A DNA stretch of 49,500 bases, taken from Pseudomonadota bacterium (GTDB taxonomy: Bacteria; Pseudomonadota; Gammaproteobacteria; Thiotrichales; Thiotrichaceae). The translations under genes were made by a program, and so were the position numbers. The notes under the pieces were generated by a model that did not search any database, was not told where the DNA came from, and was given only the letters and a program-made list of their open reading frames with translations. The stretch covers positions 1 through 49,500 of the forward strand of contig PDPG01000056.1 in the NCBI GenBank assembly GCA_002747455.1. Reading direction: 5' to 3'. Shown in pieces: positions 42,464 to 49,426 of the stretch (its first letter is position 1; each line of letters opens with the position of its first letter).

Positions 42464-43496
42464 CACCGATTGTAACCCATGTCTCTAAGTTTCCTTGTTT
42501 GTCCTCGCCTTGGCTGATCCTCATGATTTTGGCATCGCCAAATGAAAAATCTTTCCCTCTGTACTCGGGCGATCCGACCAGTGTATTCGCATGAGAAACG
42601 AACTGGGTAAAACCAGCACCATCTCTGCTTCTAACCCCATACCCCCGAAGTAGTAGCCAAGTGTGCTCATGTGTATACCGAACGCTAGCGGACGGATTCA
42701 TTGTTTTTGGGTCAAGGCCATCTTCCACAGGAATGGGATGGATGGTAGCGTAGTCGCCATATATTACCTCACGACCAGCTACGTTGCGGTTTGATAACCA
42801 GACGGGCCACTCTCGCCGTTCAATCGTATGTCTCCCAACAATGAAGTCGGATAGACTTTCAGGAAATGAGCCAGCCACCAGTGAAAGTGTCGCCCAGTCC
42901 TCGACGAATGGAACTGCTGACAAAGCTCCTTTCGCCATAATCTGTGATCGTCCTTTAGTGGTTATGTACCCCATATCGACAACCATTTCTGTCTCTTGCG
43001 ATGAAACCCCGCATTCACCGAGCATTTTACTGATTACAGTCTCAGTTTCTGGTTCGGCTAAATCATCAGGCGTTAATCGCAAAACGGGTGCTATATTAAA
43101 ATCTCTGCATACGGAGGCAACAGCCGCAATATAATCATCGTCGCTATTGAACCTGAGGACAGGGTTGATGTTTGCCCGCACCTCGTCCCCATAGATACAA
43201 TTAAAGAAGTACCTTACTGGGTGTGCTGCTTGTACACATTGGGCATTGGAGTCAATATCACCTAAATCAACTGCAGCCTCATAGCCAGCCCAAATAGAAT
43301 TAAGGCGACCTGCATCCTGAGCTAGGCGTTGATCGAACACATCATCCAAACCTTCAGGCGAAATAGGGTCGAATGAGTGAGGTGTAATATTAACAAGAGG
43401 CTTAATTGCTGACTTTGCAGTACCTGAAAGGTAGCTTAAAGCGGTCTGTTCTCCTCGTTTGAATCTCAGAATTGGTCTATATATAGCCTTATCCAA
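42408..43496 (-). CDS. Beta-family protein (sce7725/PF14350-like)
   Basis: 362 residues from a TTG (LDKAIYRPILRFKRGEQTAL) preceded by AAAGGAGG 8 bases away; an ATG 11 codons earlier has no ribosome-binding site. YRPILRFKRGEQTALSYL and IKPLVNITP fit the start of the beta family, a predicted TIM-barrel-like protein known from phages and islands. No catalytic residues can be named. It is the partner of the convergent sce7726 gene. Its promoter is a near copy of that of the XRE repressor upstream, which implies common control. Confidence 0.75.
   Translation of the reverse strand: MDKAIYRPILRFKRGEQTALSYLSGTAKSAIKPLVNITPHSFDPISPEGLDDVFDQRLAQDAGRLNSIWAGYEAAVDLGDIDSNAQCVQAAHPVRYFFNCIYGDEVRANINPVLRFNSDDDYIAAVASVCRDFNIAPVLRLTPDDLAEPETETVISKMLGECGVSSQETEMVVDMGYITTKGRSQIMAKGALSAVPFVEDWATLSLVAGSFPESLSDFIVGRHTIERREWPVWLSNRNVAGREVIYGDYATIHPIPVEDGLDPKTMNPSASVRYTHEHTWLLLRGYGVRSRDGAGFTQFVSHANTLVGSPEYRGKDFSFGDAKIMRISQGEDKQGNLETWVTIGVNHHISEVVYQLANLGES
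42413..42432. terminator. Palindrome within the overlapping 3' ends
   Basis: ACTCGCCAA-GG-TTGGCGAGT is a perfect 9-bp inverted repeat. It lies in the coding overlap of the two convergent genes (sce7726 and beta). It could end transcription from both sides while being translated in both genes. T-runs are weak (AGAGTTTTACG on the minus side). Confidence 0.5.
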
Positions 43497-43580
43497 TGCA
43501 AATACCTCCTTTATAAAAACAAAAAACATCTATGCGTAGTGGTTGACGTAAGAGTCGTATCAGGAATAGATTAAAACAAC

Positions 43581-43618
43581 CTTGAGCCAAAATACCGTTA
43601 TATCACGCATAAATTTAT
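43581..43618 (-). repeat. Promoter/operator module, copy 1 (upstream of the beta gene)
   Basis: 38 bases matching 33 of 38 with 44067-44104. The minus strand reads ATAAATTTATGCGTGATATA then ACGG..., then TTTTGGCTCAAG. ATAAATTTAT (43609-43618) is a perfect palindrome, and TATAAC next to it can serve as -10. The repeat begins inside the end of the XRE gene and lies about 85 bases before the beta start. Confidence 0.65.
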
Positions 43619-44019
43619 ATCCGGTGCATCGTCTTCATCAACTCCAGAAAGTGATGACGGGTCTTCGGGTCAAGGGCTTCGTAAGCAGATAAGAACTCGG
43701 CAAAGTCGTCTGAATCACCTAACACCGTTGTATCAAGAATCCCCGCTGGATCATCTGCCTGCTCTAGTGATACGCCTTGAAATATTTCTGGGTAAATTTC
43801 TTTGGCCGACGCTCCGGGGAGTAGCGCACATATTTTCAGTAGGGCTCGAACATTAAGCGCATTGGTCCCATTCATGTAATGACTAACAGCACCAGCCGTT
43901 ATCCCCAATTTTTCCCCAATATCACGATAAGTTATTCTGCGCTGGTCTTGTGCTGCTTTGAAAGCTTCCTTGAGTCGTTCAGCTGCCTGCTTATCCATAT
44001 CCGTTGTCTTTGGTTTCAC
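43615..44019 (-). CDS. XRE-family repressor, second copy
   Basis: About 134 residues from a GTG with GGGGAG 8 bases upstream (an ATG at 43998 is the alternative). The helix-turn-helix is RDIGEKLGITAGAVSHYMNG. The C-terminal part ends EALDPKTRHHFLELMKTM. No LexA-type peptidase is present. It is a diverged paralogue of the repressor at 44322-44696. It lies between two copies of the ATAAATTTAT promoter module, which it probably binds. Confidence 0.85.
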   Translation of the reverse strand: MKPKTTDMDKQAAERLKEAFKAAQDQRRITYRDIGEKLGITAGAVSHYMNGTNALNVRALLKICALLPGASAKEIYPEIFQGVSLEQADDPAGILDTTVLGDSDDFAEFLSAYEALDPKTRHHFLELMKTMHRI

Positions 44020-44066
44020 TGCACTTCTCCCCACACCCCACCCATACAAGTGACAAAGTAAAAAAT

Positions 44067-44104
44067 CTTGAGCCAAAATATAATTATAATACGCATAAAT
44101 TTAT
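44067..44104 (-). repeat. Promoter/operator module, copy 2 (upstream of the second XRE gene)
   Basis: The minus strand reads ATAAATTTATGCGTATTATA then ATTATATTTTGGCTCAAG. TTACAC upstream and TATTAT/TATAAT give a plausible sigma-70 promoter, with the palindrome ATAAATTTAT (44095-44104) between -35 and -10. It is the same as copy 1 except for 5 bases. Confidence 0.65.
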
Positions 44105-44215
44105 GTTATGTGTAATGAGCATTCCCGAGTCTGTAAACTCGTGATTGTTAATAGGGGCATTTACAGAATGGTCACTTATGGGTAAAGACACGACGAATAT
44201 GGGAGGGATTGTTAC

Positions 44216-44398
44216 ATGCTTCAAAAATCAACTAAAGATGACGATAAGCTGATGAGGGCGGCAATTGCTTTTTCAAAACTACCCTTAGTTAAGCAGGACT
44301 TAATCCTTGAGATGATGGAGTCTAGTCTTTCAGTGAACTCACCATTAACTTCAAGTAGCTCTCCTGCATATCAGGATCAAGCCTCACGAAAGTGCTGA
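44216..44398 (+). CDS. Mini-protein resembling the repressors' C-terminal domain
   Basis: 60 residues with GGAGGG 9 bases before the ATG. Residues 9-37 (DDKLMRAAIAFSKLPLVKQ, then DLILEMMESSL) line up with the C-termini of both XRE repressors (DKLLSTFVRLDPDMQES, then YLKLMVSSL). There is no DNA-binding domain. It is on the opposite strand from the repressors and overlaps the end of the 44322 gene by 77 bases. It may bind a repressor's C-terminal region as an antirepressor; this is inference from sequence likeness only. Confidence 0.55.
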   Translation: MLQKSTKDDDKLMRAAIAFSKLPLVKQDLILEMMESSLSVNSPLTSSSSPAYQDQASRKC

Positions 44399-44696
44399 GC
44401 AGCTTATCCAGATTCGTCTTGCTACCAAATAACTCGCTAGGAATAAGCTCTGGTGCTATATCGAAAGGATTAACCCCGATCACTGCGCACAACTCAAAAA
44501 GCACCCCTCTGTTTAATGCGTTTCTCCCTCCCATATAGTGAGACAGAGTAGGCTGACTAATCCCAACGGCTGCGGCTATATACTCTTGAGTAAGTTTAGG
44601 ATCTTTTTTCTTAGCCTCCTTCTGAGCTTTCTTCAGGTTTTTTGCCCACGACATCTCTACATCGTTAAGCTTTCTTCTATTTCCTTTTGTGCTCAT
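44322..44696 (-). CDS. XRE-family repressor (candidate CI)
   Basis: 124 residues from the ATG at 44696 with AGGTGG upstream. The helix-turn-helix is LTQEYIAAAVGISQPTLSHY then MGGRNALNRG. The C-terminal part DKLLSTFVRLDPDMQESYLK is short and lacks an S24 peptidase. It is divergent from the PR gene and beside the OR operators, the place of lambda cI. Without a peptidase it cannot be cleaved via RecA in the classical manner. Confidence 0.88.
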   Translation of the reverse strand: MSTKGNRRKLNDVEMSWAKNLKKAQKEAKKKDPKLTQEYIAAAVGISQPTLSHYMGGRNALNRGVLFELCAVIGVNPFDIAPELIPSELFGSKTNLDKLLSTFVRLDPDMQESYLKLMVSSLKD

Positions 44697-44769
44697 CACT
44701 AACCACCTAATTCAGGTTTGTCTCAAAATTGCTATTTCCCATTATCCATCTTTGTTTTTTTATCTAGTA

Positions 44770-44821
44770 CAGCCTGGGGCTATAAATTCCGCTTGATCCT
44801 TAATATAGCCTATGGCAATAT
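44770..44821 (+). promoter_or_regulatory. Rightward early promoter PR with two operators
   Basis: TTGATC (44793-44798), 17 bases, CAATAT (44816-44821). Operator 1, CAGCCTGGGGCTA (44770-44782), lies upstream of the -35. Operator 2, TAGCCTATGGCAA (44806-44818), covers the -10. Centres are 36 bp apart, as at PL. Operator 2 differs from its PL counterpart at a single base. Confidence 0.78.
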
Positions 44822-44829
44822 ATCAAGGT

Positions 44830-45105
44830 ATGAATATAGAGCACATCAAAGAAGCAAAGGCCAAGCTCAAGAAAAGAGGCCAAAACATCACCGATGTTTG
44901 CAGAGAGGCAGGTGTTGCCTACTCAACCCTATGCCGATTGGAAAGGGGTGACCGTAAAACCTTGGGGTTCTCAGTTGCCTGTAAGCTCGAATTAGCATCA
45001 GGCGGAGCGTTCAACTGTGAAAAGTTAAATCCTGAGACATCCAAGTTATACCAAAAAGTATTAAACATGAGACAGACTACATCTATACCTGATCCTGTCC
45101 AATGA
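44830..45105 (+). CDS. Small HTH protein, Cro position
   Basis: 91 residues from MNIEHIKEAKAKLKKRG. The helix-turn-helix is NITDVCREAGVAYSTLCRLE, followed by a short C-terminus. It is the first gene after PR, so by position it corresponds to Cro. An ATG at 44812 lies upstream of the predicted transcription start and is excluded. The predicted start of transcription (about 44828) leaves almost no leader, so the mRNA may be leaderless. Confidence 0.75.
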   Translation: MNIEHIKEAKAKLKKRGQNITDVCREAGVAYSTLCRLERGDRKTLGFSVACKLELASGGAFNCEKLNPETSKLYQKVLNMRQTTSIPDPVQ

Positions 45106-45173
45106 AAATTATCAATGAACAAAGTCTTGTTTTTCTTGCATAGAGATTAATCAGGCCGACATAGGGAGAAAGT

Positions 45174-45479
45174 ATGGATATACGAACCATTCAAAACATC
45201 GGCGGTGACTGTCGCGTCGTGGAAATAGAAGTCTCTGACTTTTGCCCTGAGTGTGGGGAAAGGCGAGGCGAGCTAAAAGAGCAAACCTTGTTTGTCAAGC
45301 CACGTAGTAGGGCAGTAGGGGTAACAGGAAAAACTCTAGTCTTTGACCAGATTAGCAACCCGTGCGGGCATATATCGTGGCCTCACGAATTAATTGCTGA
45401 GGCTGAGGCGTTAAAAGAAGAAAGCACACATAAAAAAGGCCGGTCAGTAGAGAGCCGACCAGCCGATGTCAAGATTTAA
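45174..45479 (+). CDS. Small zinc-ribbon-like protein
   Basis: 101 residues with GGGAGAAAG before the ATG. FCPECGERRGELKEQTLFV and a later NPCGHISWPHEL give Cys-x2-Cys and Cys-x-His pairs for a zinc site. The function is unknown. Second gene of the rightward operon. Confidence 0.6.
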   Translation: MDIRTIQNIGGDCRVVEIEVSDFCPECGERRGELKEQTLFVKPRSRAVGVTGKTLVFDQISNPCGHISWPHELIAEAEALKEESTHKKGRSVESRPADVKI

Positions 45480-45496
45480 CATAGAGAGGTTGTATT

Positions 45497-45961
45497 ATGA
45501 ATGATTCTGCTAATCCGTCAAGTGACGCTGTAAGAAAGTACAGGGCGTGGCCAGTAGTGCCAAAAATGAAACAAGACCACTGGTTAGTGGTTTTGGCTAT
45601 CTATTGCGGTGCCAAAAACTCCAGTGAGATTTCAGATCTCACTCCTTCGTTAAACATTAAAAGTATTGCAACGATACTGAATTTTTTAAGCAAAAAAGGC
45701 GTTATAGCATTACGTATTATTGGGGGAAGAAAATTAGCAGTCTGCGAGCTGACCGAGTTTGGTCGCTATTGTGCTGCAAAATATGAGCAGGCATTAGATA
45801 AAAACGAATTAATCGTTCTTAAGTGCCATAACCTTGATGGCGACAAGAAAATTAATAGTCAAGAAAAGCCTAGCGTAAGCTCGCTGGTAAGTAAAAATTC
45901 CGATTGGATCTCATTTCTTACACGGCCACTCGTAGGAGTGGAAGGCGGTGTTTCAACATGA
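45497..45961 (+). CDS. Winged-helix-like protein of the rightward operon
   Basis: 154 residues. DHWLVVLAIYCGAKNSSEIS, SLNIKSIATILNFLSKKGVI and an AVCELTEFG wing give a winged-helix fold (about 25-95). The C-terminal part is a Lys/Ser-rich tail. No family is recognised. The stop overlaps the next ATG (ATGA). Confidence 0.6.
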   Translation: MNDSANPSSDAVRKYRAWPVVPKMKQDHWLVVLAIYCGAKNSSEISDLTPSLNIKSIATILNFLSKKGVIALRIIGGRKLAVCELTEFGRYCAAKYEQALDKNELIVLKCHNLDGDKKINSQEKPSVSSLVSKNSDWISFLTRPLVGVEGGVST

Positions 45962-46122
45962 TTATTCGATTAGCCAAAAAGCCGGACGCATCGGGCCTAA
46001 GGCCGTTACTGGTAATAATGAAGCATACGACATGGAGAATTCCAATTAATGCGTTGGTGCTTTCATCGTTGATTTGGGTATTGATTATTTCAACAGCAAT
46101 AAGAATGTGGGTGGCGGCATGA
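45958..46122 (+). CDS. Small membrane protein
   Basis: 54 residues from MIIRLAKKPDASGLRPLLVI, with a C-terminal membrane helix (PINALVLSSLIWVLIISTAI). The start is chosen because its ATGA overlaps the previous stop; its own stop overlaps the following ATG in the same way. The function is unknown. Confidence 0.55.
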   Translation: MIIRLAKKPDASGLRPLLVIMKHTTWRIPINALVLSSLIWVLIISTAIRMWVAA

Positions 46123-47222
46123 GCAGTGTGCAAACAATAAGTACAGCAGGTGGAAGTATGGACGATAATCAGTTGTCAATTAATGGCACTCAGAGGGCGA
46201 TAGCACAACTTACAACACCTGAGTGTGACCTTGCAGATTACTCCTTTATGCCGCTGGATGTAGCGCGACTGAGGGACAGTAAATTTTCCGCAACGGTAGA
46301 CCCTGAGGCGGGATTTTTTGCATTTCAGTTATGGGCTGCGTCTTGGCATAGAGTGCCTGCTGCATCATTGCCTGATGATGATCGTCAACTGTGCCAGTTG
46401 GCTGGATTAGGCCGTGATTTGACAACATGGAATCGCATCAAGGATGCGGCTTTGTACGGTTTTGTTAAGTGTGAGGATGGCCGTTGGTATCATCCAGTCA
46501 TTGCAGAAAAAGCACTGGAATGTTGGTTAGAAAAAATCACTCAGCGTATCAGAAGCGGAAAGGGTAATGCATCAAAGTACAACACTGTATTTAGCGAAGA
46601 AGCTGAGTTGAAGCAAAAACACCGCGATGCTTGGGTTAAATTGAAGGAAATTAATCCTCAAAACAAGCGTGTGATGAAGGGTTATCCTTATGAAATTCAA
46701 AAGGTTAGTGACAAGGATTGCGTAGAGACTCCTTGTAATCTCCCTAAAGGAGTCCCCCAAGGGTCGCAAGTAAAGGTAAGTAAAGTAAAGATAAGTAAAG
46801 ATATAAATACCCCCCTTACCCCCCAGACTGACGATTTGCAGGAAAATCCCGAAACGGAAAAAGCTACGCCTGAAGGCTCCGCTTGTGTGATTCAGGAAAC
46901 CTTTGATGATTTTTGGAAAAACAGTCCGCTGCCCAAAGTCGGAAAGGAGCCTGCAAAAAAAGCCTGGGCCAAGCTCTGCAAGAAAAAGCCACCGGAGGAT
47001 ATTCGGAAAGCCAAGGCTGGAATCCTGAAGGTTCTGCATAGGCAGGCTGACCACGTTCGGGACTATGAATCCCCATTTTGGAAGCTGCATCTTTCAACCT
47101 ACCTGAACCAGATGCGGTGGAAGGATGAGGGTATGCCTACTCGCGGAAAGCGTTTGAGGCAGCAGGCTGCGCAATTGAATCAAACAAAGCAGGAGGTGGG
47201 TAATGCAGTCCAGTCAATTTAA
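46119..47222 (+). CDS. DUF1376 phage replication protein
   Basis: 367 residues from MSSVQTISTAGG (ATGA overlap with the preceding stop). The DUF1376 domain (about 40-120) has MPLDVARLRDSKFSATVDPE, GFFAFQLWAASWHRVPAASL and DGRWYHPVIAEKALE. A variable linker with repeated KVSK motifs follows, then a C-terminal domain (WKNSPLPKVGKEPAKKAWAK ... YLNQMRWKDEG) similar to helicase-loader partners. In phages it replaces the O/DnaT role at the origin. It directly precedes a DnaC-like gene. Confidence 0.8.
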   Translation: MSSVQTISTAGGSMDDNQLSINGTQRAIAQLTTPECDLADYSFMPLDVARLRDSKFSATVDPEAGFFAFQLWAASWHRVPAASLPDDDRQLCQLAGLGRDLTTWNRIKDAALYGFVKCEDGRWYHPVIAEKALECWLEKITQRIRSGKGNASKYNTVFSEEAELKQKHRDAWVKLKEINPQNKRVMKGYPYEIQKVSDKDCVETPCNLPKGVPQGSQVKVSKVKISKDINTPLTPQTDDLQENPETEKATPEGSACVIQETFDDFWKNSPLPKVGKEPAKKAWAKLCKKKPPEDIRKAKAGILKVLHRQADHVRDYESPFWKLHLSTYLNQMRWKDEGMPTRGKRLRQQAAQLNQTKQEVGNAVQSI

Positions 47223-48057
47223 AAATTATGCAACAGTATCGCTTGCCGACTTTGCCCCACAGGTCGCTTACGGGGTGAAGTCGCCCAGCTCGGGTGGGGT
47301 AGGTGAAACACTTGATGCATTGATTGATGCTGTCATTGCTCGTGGCGAGCCCGGTAACAATGACGAAGGGTTTACACAGCGGTTTGAGCACTGCGATGAG
47401 CACGGCGAATATCCGGTTAACATGATGGGGGAAGATGGTGGGGTGCGTTGGTATCCAGATGGTTGCCCACACTGCCGGAATCGGCTGGCAACGATCGGCG
47501 CGTTGGGTGAAATGAATATCCCCAGGCGGTTTGTAGAATGCAGTTTTGACAGCTACAGAGCCTCGACTGAAGACCAGAAAAAGGTTCTGGAAAAAGCTCG
47601 GGATTATGCCGAAAACTTCAATCGGTATCTGGATGCCGGTGCGTGTTTGATTATGCGGGGCAATCCCGGTACAGGGAAAAATCACCTAGCCACAGCGATT
47701 GCTAAGAAGCTGCATTCTTCACGCTATAGCGTGGTTCGGGTAAAGGCCAGCGAGTATCTTGATGAATATTGGGCTAGAGGGTTTGCTGATCGTCAGGGTT
47801 GGCTGAAAAAGTTGTCTCGTGTTGATTTGTTAATCATTGATGAGCTAGGTCGGTCGTCGGAAAGCAAGGCGGCAATTGATGCGTTTTTCAGAATCTTTGA
47901 TCTTAGGTGGGAGGAATGCAAGCCCACTGCGGTGCTGACTAATTTGGTTACTGATGACATGAAAATGGTCATCGGTGACGCGGCTTATGATCGGCTTAGA
48001 CAGGGTGGTGGAATGCTGTTGAATTTTGACTGGGGTTCTTTGCGGGGTGAGTTGTGA
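47203..48057 (+). CDS. DnaC-like helicase loader ATPase
   Basis: 284 residues with GGAGGTGGG before the ATG; overlaps the DUF1376 gene by 20 bases. The N-terminal part carries a Cys/His zinc site (HCDEHGEYP ... GCPHCRN). The AAA+ core has Walker A MRGNPGTGKNHLATAIAKKL and Walker B VDLLIIDELGRSSES, and ends in LRQGGGMLLNFDWGSLRGEL. It would load the host replicative helicase at the element's origin. Confidence 0.88.
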   Translation: MQSSQFKNYATVSLADFAPQVAYGVKSPSSGGVGETLDALIDAVIARGEPGNNDEGFTQRFEHCDEHGEYPVNMMGEDGGVRWYPDGCPHCRNRLATIGALGEMNIPRRFVECSFDSYRASTEDQKKVLEKARDYAENFNRYLDAGACLIMRGNPGTGKNHLATAIAKKLHSSRYSVVRVKASEYLDEYWARGFADRQGWLKKLSRVDLLIIDELGRSSESKAAIDAFFRIFDLRWEECKPTAVLTNLVTDDMKMVIGDAAYDRLRQGGGMLLNFDWGSLRGEL

Positions 48058-48300
48058 AATATCTATCATTATTCTCAGGAATTGAGGCTTGCACTGAAGC
48101 ATGGAAGAGGCTTGGTTGGCAGCCTGTCGCTTTTTGTGAGTAGGACAGCGTAGCTTCGTCTGTCCTTAAGCATCACCATCCCAATATCAAACAGCCAAAA
48201 ATATAAGATGCTGGGTAACTCAATGGCTGTTCCTGTTATGCGCTACATAGGCGAAAGAATAATTGATTGCGAATCATTAGTACCTTCGGTATACAGCTAG
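48054..48300 (+). pseudogene. C5-cytosine DNA methyltransferase, remnant
   Basis: It starts with a GTG overlapping the DnaC stop (GTGA): VKYLSLFSGIEACTEAWKRL then GWQPVAFCE, the typical SAM-binding N-terminus of phage cytosine methyltransferases. An amber TAG at 48141 follows, after which homologous sequence continues (DSVASSVLKHHHPNI). At 48202 the typical C-terminus (YKMLGNSMAVPVMRYIGERI) appears in another frame. All catalytic motifs between are deleted. Inactive. Confidence 0.88.
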
Positions 48301-48694
48301 CCCGCGACGAACCAGTTCATCATTCAGGTTTAGGCATTTATCACCCAGCCTTAGATAAATACGGACAAGATAACGGCCATACTTGCCACGGAATTTACCC
48401 TTGTACTTGATTGTTTGAATCAGGATTGCCTTGGATTTGACCTCTTAGCCAATCGCGTGACAACAAGCCTTGCGGTCGTGACTTCCCTCTGACTTCTGGC
48501 GCGTCAATACCGTAAAGCCGGAGCTTTTCGTCTTTACGCCAAGTGTGAAAGCCTAGGTCGATGTCTGCGGTGATGGTATCGGCGTCATAGACTTCCGTAA
48601 CGTCTGCTTTGTAGACATACAGCCCAGACGGGCACTCTGCGAATAACTGGCCTGATGAGGCTATAAGTAAAAAGGCAGCAAGATACCGCGTCAT
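48277..48694 (-). pseudogene. Exported thermonuclease (SNase family), frameshifted
   Basis: The first frame (48694 to about 48440) gives a signal peptide (MTRYLAAFLLIASSGQLFAE) and VYDADTITADIDLGF, LRLYGIDAPEVRGKSRPQGL. It then goes off into SNNQVQG. The continuation is found one frame over, ILIQTIKYKGKFRGKYGRYL, VRIYLRLGDKCLNLNDELVR, ending at 48277. A single-base loss near 48430-48445 would explain it. The gene is either inactive, or a sequencing error is present. Confidence 0.85.
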
Positions 48695-48782
48695 GTGGTT
48701 TCTCTGGTTTTTGACGATTTGTCCAATTAAAGCTTCTTAGGCTCTCCCTTACTGCCACTTTTAGCGGCTGATTTGGTTCTTT

Positions 48783-48857
48783 AGTCTACCGGCTAAATAG
48801 TTGCTCAACCCTAAATGAGACATCATCATAAGTTTGTTCTTTTTCTGTTTCGGTCAT
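48783..48857 (-). CDS. Tiny ORF coupled to the Arc-like gene
   Basis: 24 residues (MTETEKEQTYDDVSFRVEQL then FSR), whose ATG overlaps the stop of the ribbon-helix-helix gene (ATGA). Too short to judge; coupling is the only support. Confidence 0.3.
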
Positions 48858-49090
48858 TGGGTTTCTCGCATCATTTCTTCACGTATCAGCCCACGTACTT
48901 GCTTTATTTGCTCATCACTTAAGGAATCTGAGGCGGTTGTACTCCTAGTTATCGAAGCATCAAGCCTTAATAAAATCTCAGCATGCAGAGAGCGGCCAGA
49001 TAGCTTCGCTGACTCCTCAAGAGCTTTACGCATATCAGAGGGCATTCTTATTGAATATGTAGCCGGCGGAGTAGTGCTGTGATTAGACAT
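48854..49090 (-). CDS. Arc/Mnt-like ribbon-helix-helix repressor
   Basis: 78 residues. TYSIRMPSDMRKALEESAKL then SGRSLHAEILLRLDASI is the Arc-type beta strand and two helices. The C-terminal extension (SDEQIKQVRGLIREEMMRE) may oligomerise. It is divergent from another small RHH gene and shares a control region with TGTAATCA repeats, like the P22 immI region. Confidence 0.82.
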   Translation of the reverse strand: MSNHSTTPPATYSIRMPSDMRKALEESAKLSGRSLHAEILLRLDASITRSTTASDSLSDEQIKQVRGLIREEMMRETQ

Positions 49091-49102
49091 AAGCGCATTA
49101 TG

Positions 49103-49190
49103 GTAATCAGTCTAACTACAATCAAAGGTTTTTTTGTATTCATATTGATTACAAATAAGTGGAATGCTATAGTGTAATCAAATGTAATCA
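49103..49190. promoter_or_regulatory. Divergent control region of the two RHH genes
   Basis: Rightward promoter: TTGATT (49145-49150), 17 bases, TATAGT (49168-49173). TGATTACA (49146-49153) is the inverse of TGTAATCA at 49173-49180 and 49183-49190. A GTAATCA is at 49103. These are probable operators for one or both RHH proteins and overlap both promoter elements. Confidence 0.7.
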
Positions 49191-49201
49191 AGGAGAACAC
49201 A

Positions 49202-49357
49202 TTGAAGCATACTAACCGACCAACATCTTTCAGGCTTAGTCCTGAAATACGGGAATGGCTTGATGAGCGCGCGAGACAGGCTGATAGAAGCTTAAACGCA
49301 GAGTTAGGCAGGATTTTGAAAAAAGCAAAGGAGGACGAGGCGAAGAAGGCAACATAA
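49202..49357 (+). CDS. Small ribbon-helix-helix protein
   Basis: 51 residues from a TTG with AAGGAG 7 bases upstream. RPTSFRLSPEIREWLDERAR then QADRSLNAELGRILKKAK is the Arc fold. The tail KKAKEDEAKKA is charged. It is divergent from the other RHH gene; the two likely form a regulatory switch. Confidence 0.75.
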   Translation: MKHTNRPTSFRLSPEIREWLDERARQADRSLNAELGRILKKAKEDEAKKAT

Positions 49358-49426
49358 TTTCAAGCCTGACCAGTGTTGGAGCACTGGCCAAGCTATTACA
49401 CAACCAACCTACACGAGAGGTTAGAA

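Noticed and set aside
46780..46805. AAGTAAAG repeats (replication iterons?)
   Set aside because: Only three or four short, in-frame copies within the linker of the DUF1376 protein; an origin is possible but cannot be supported.
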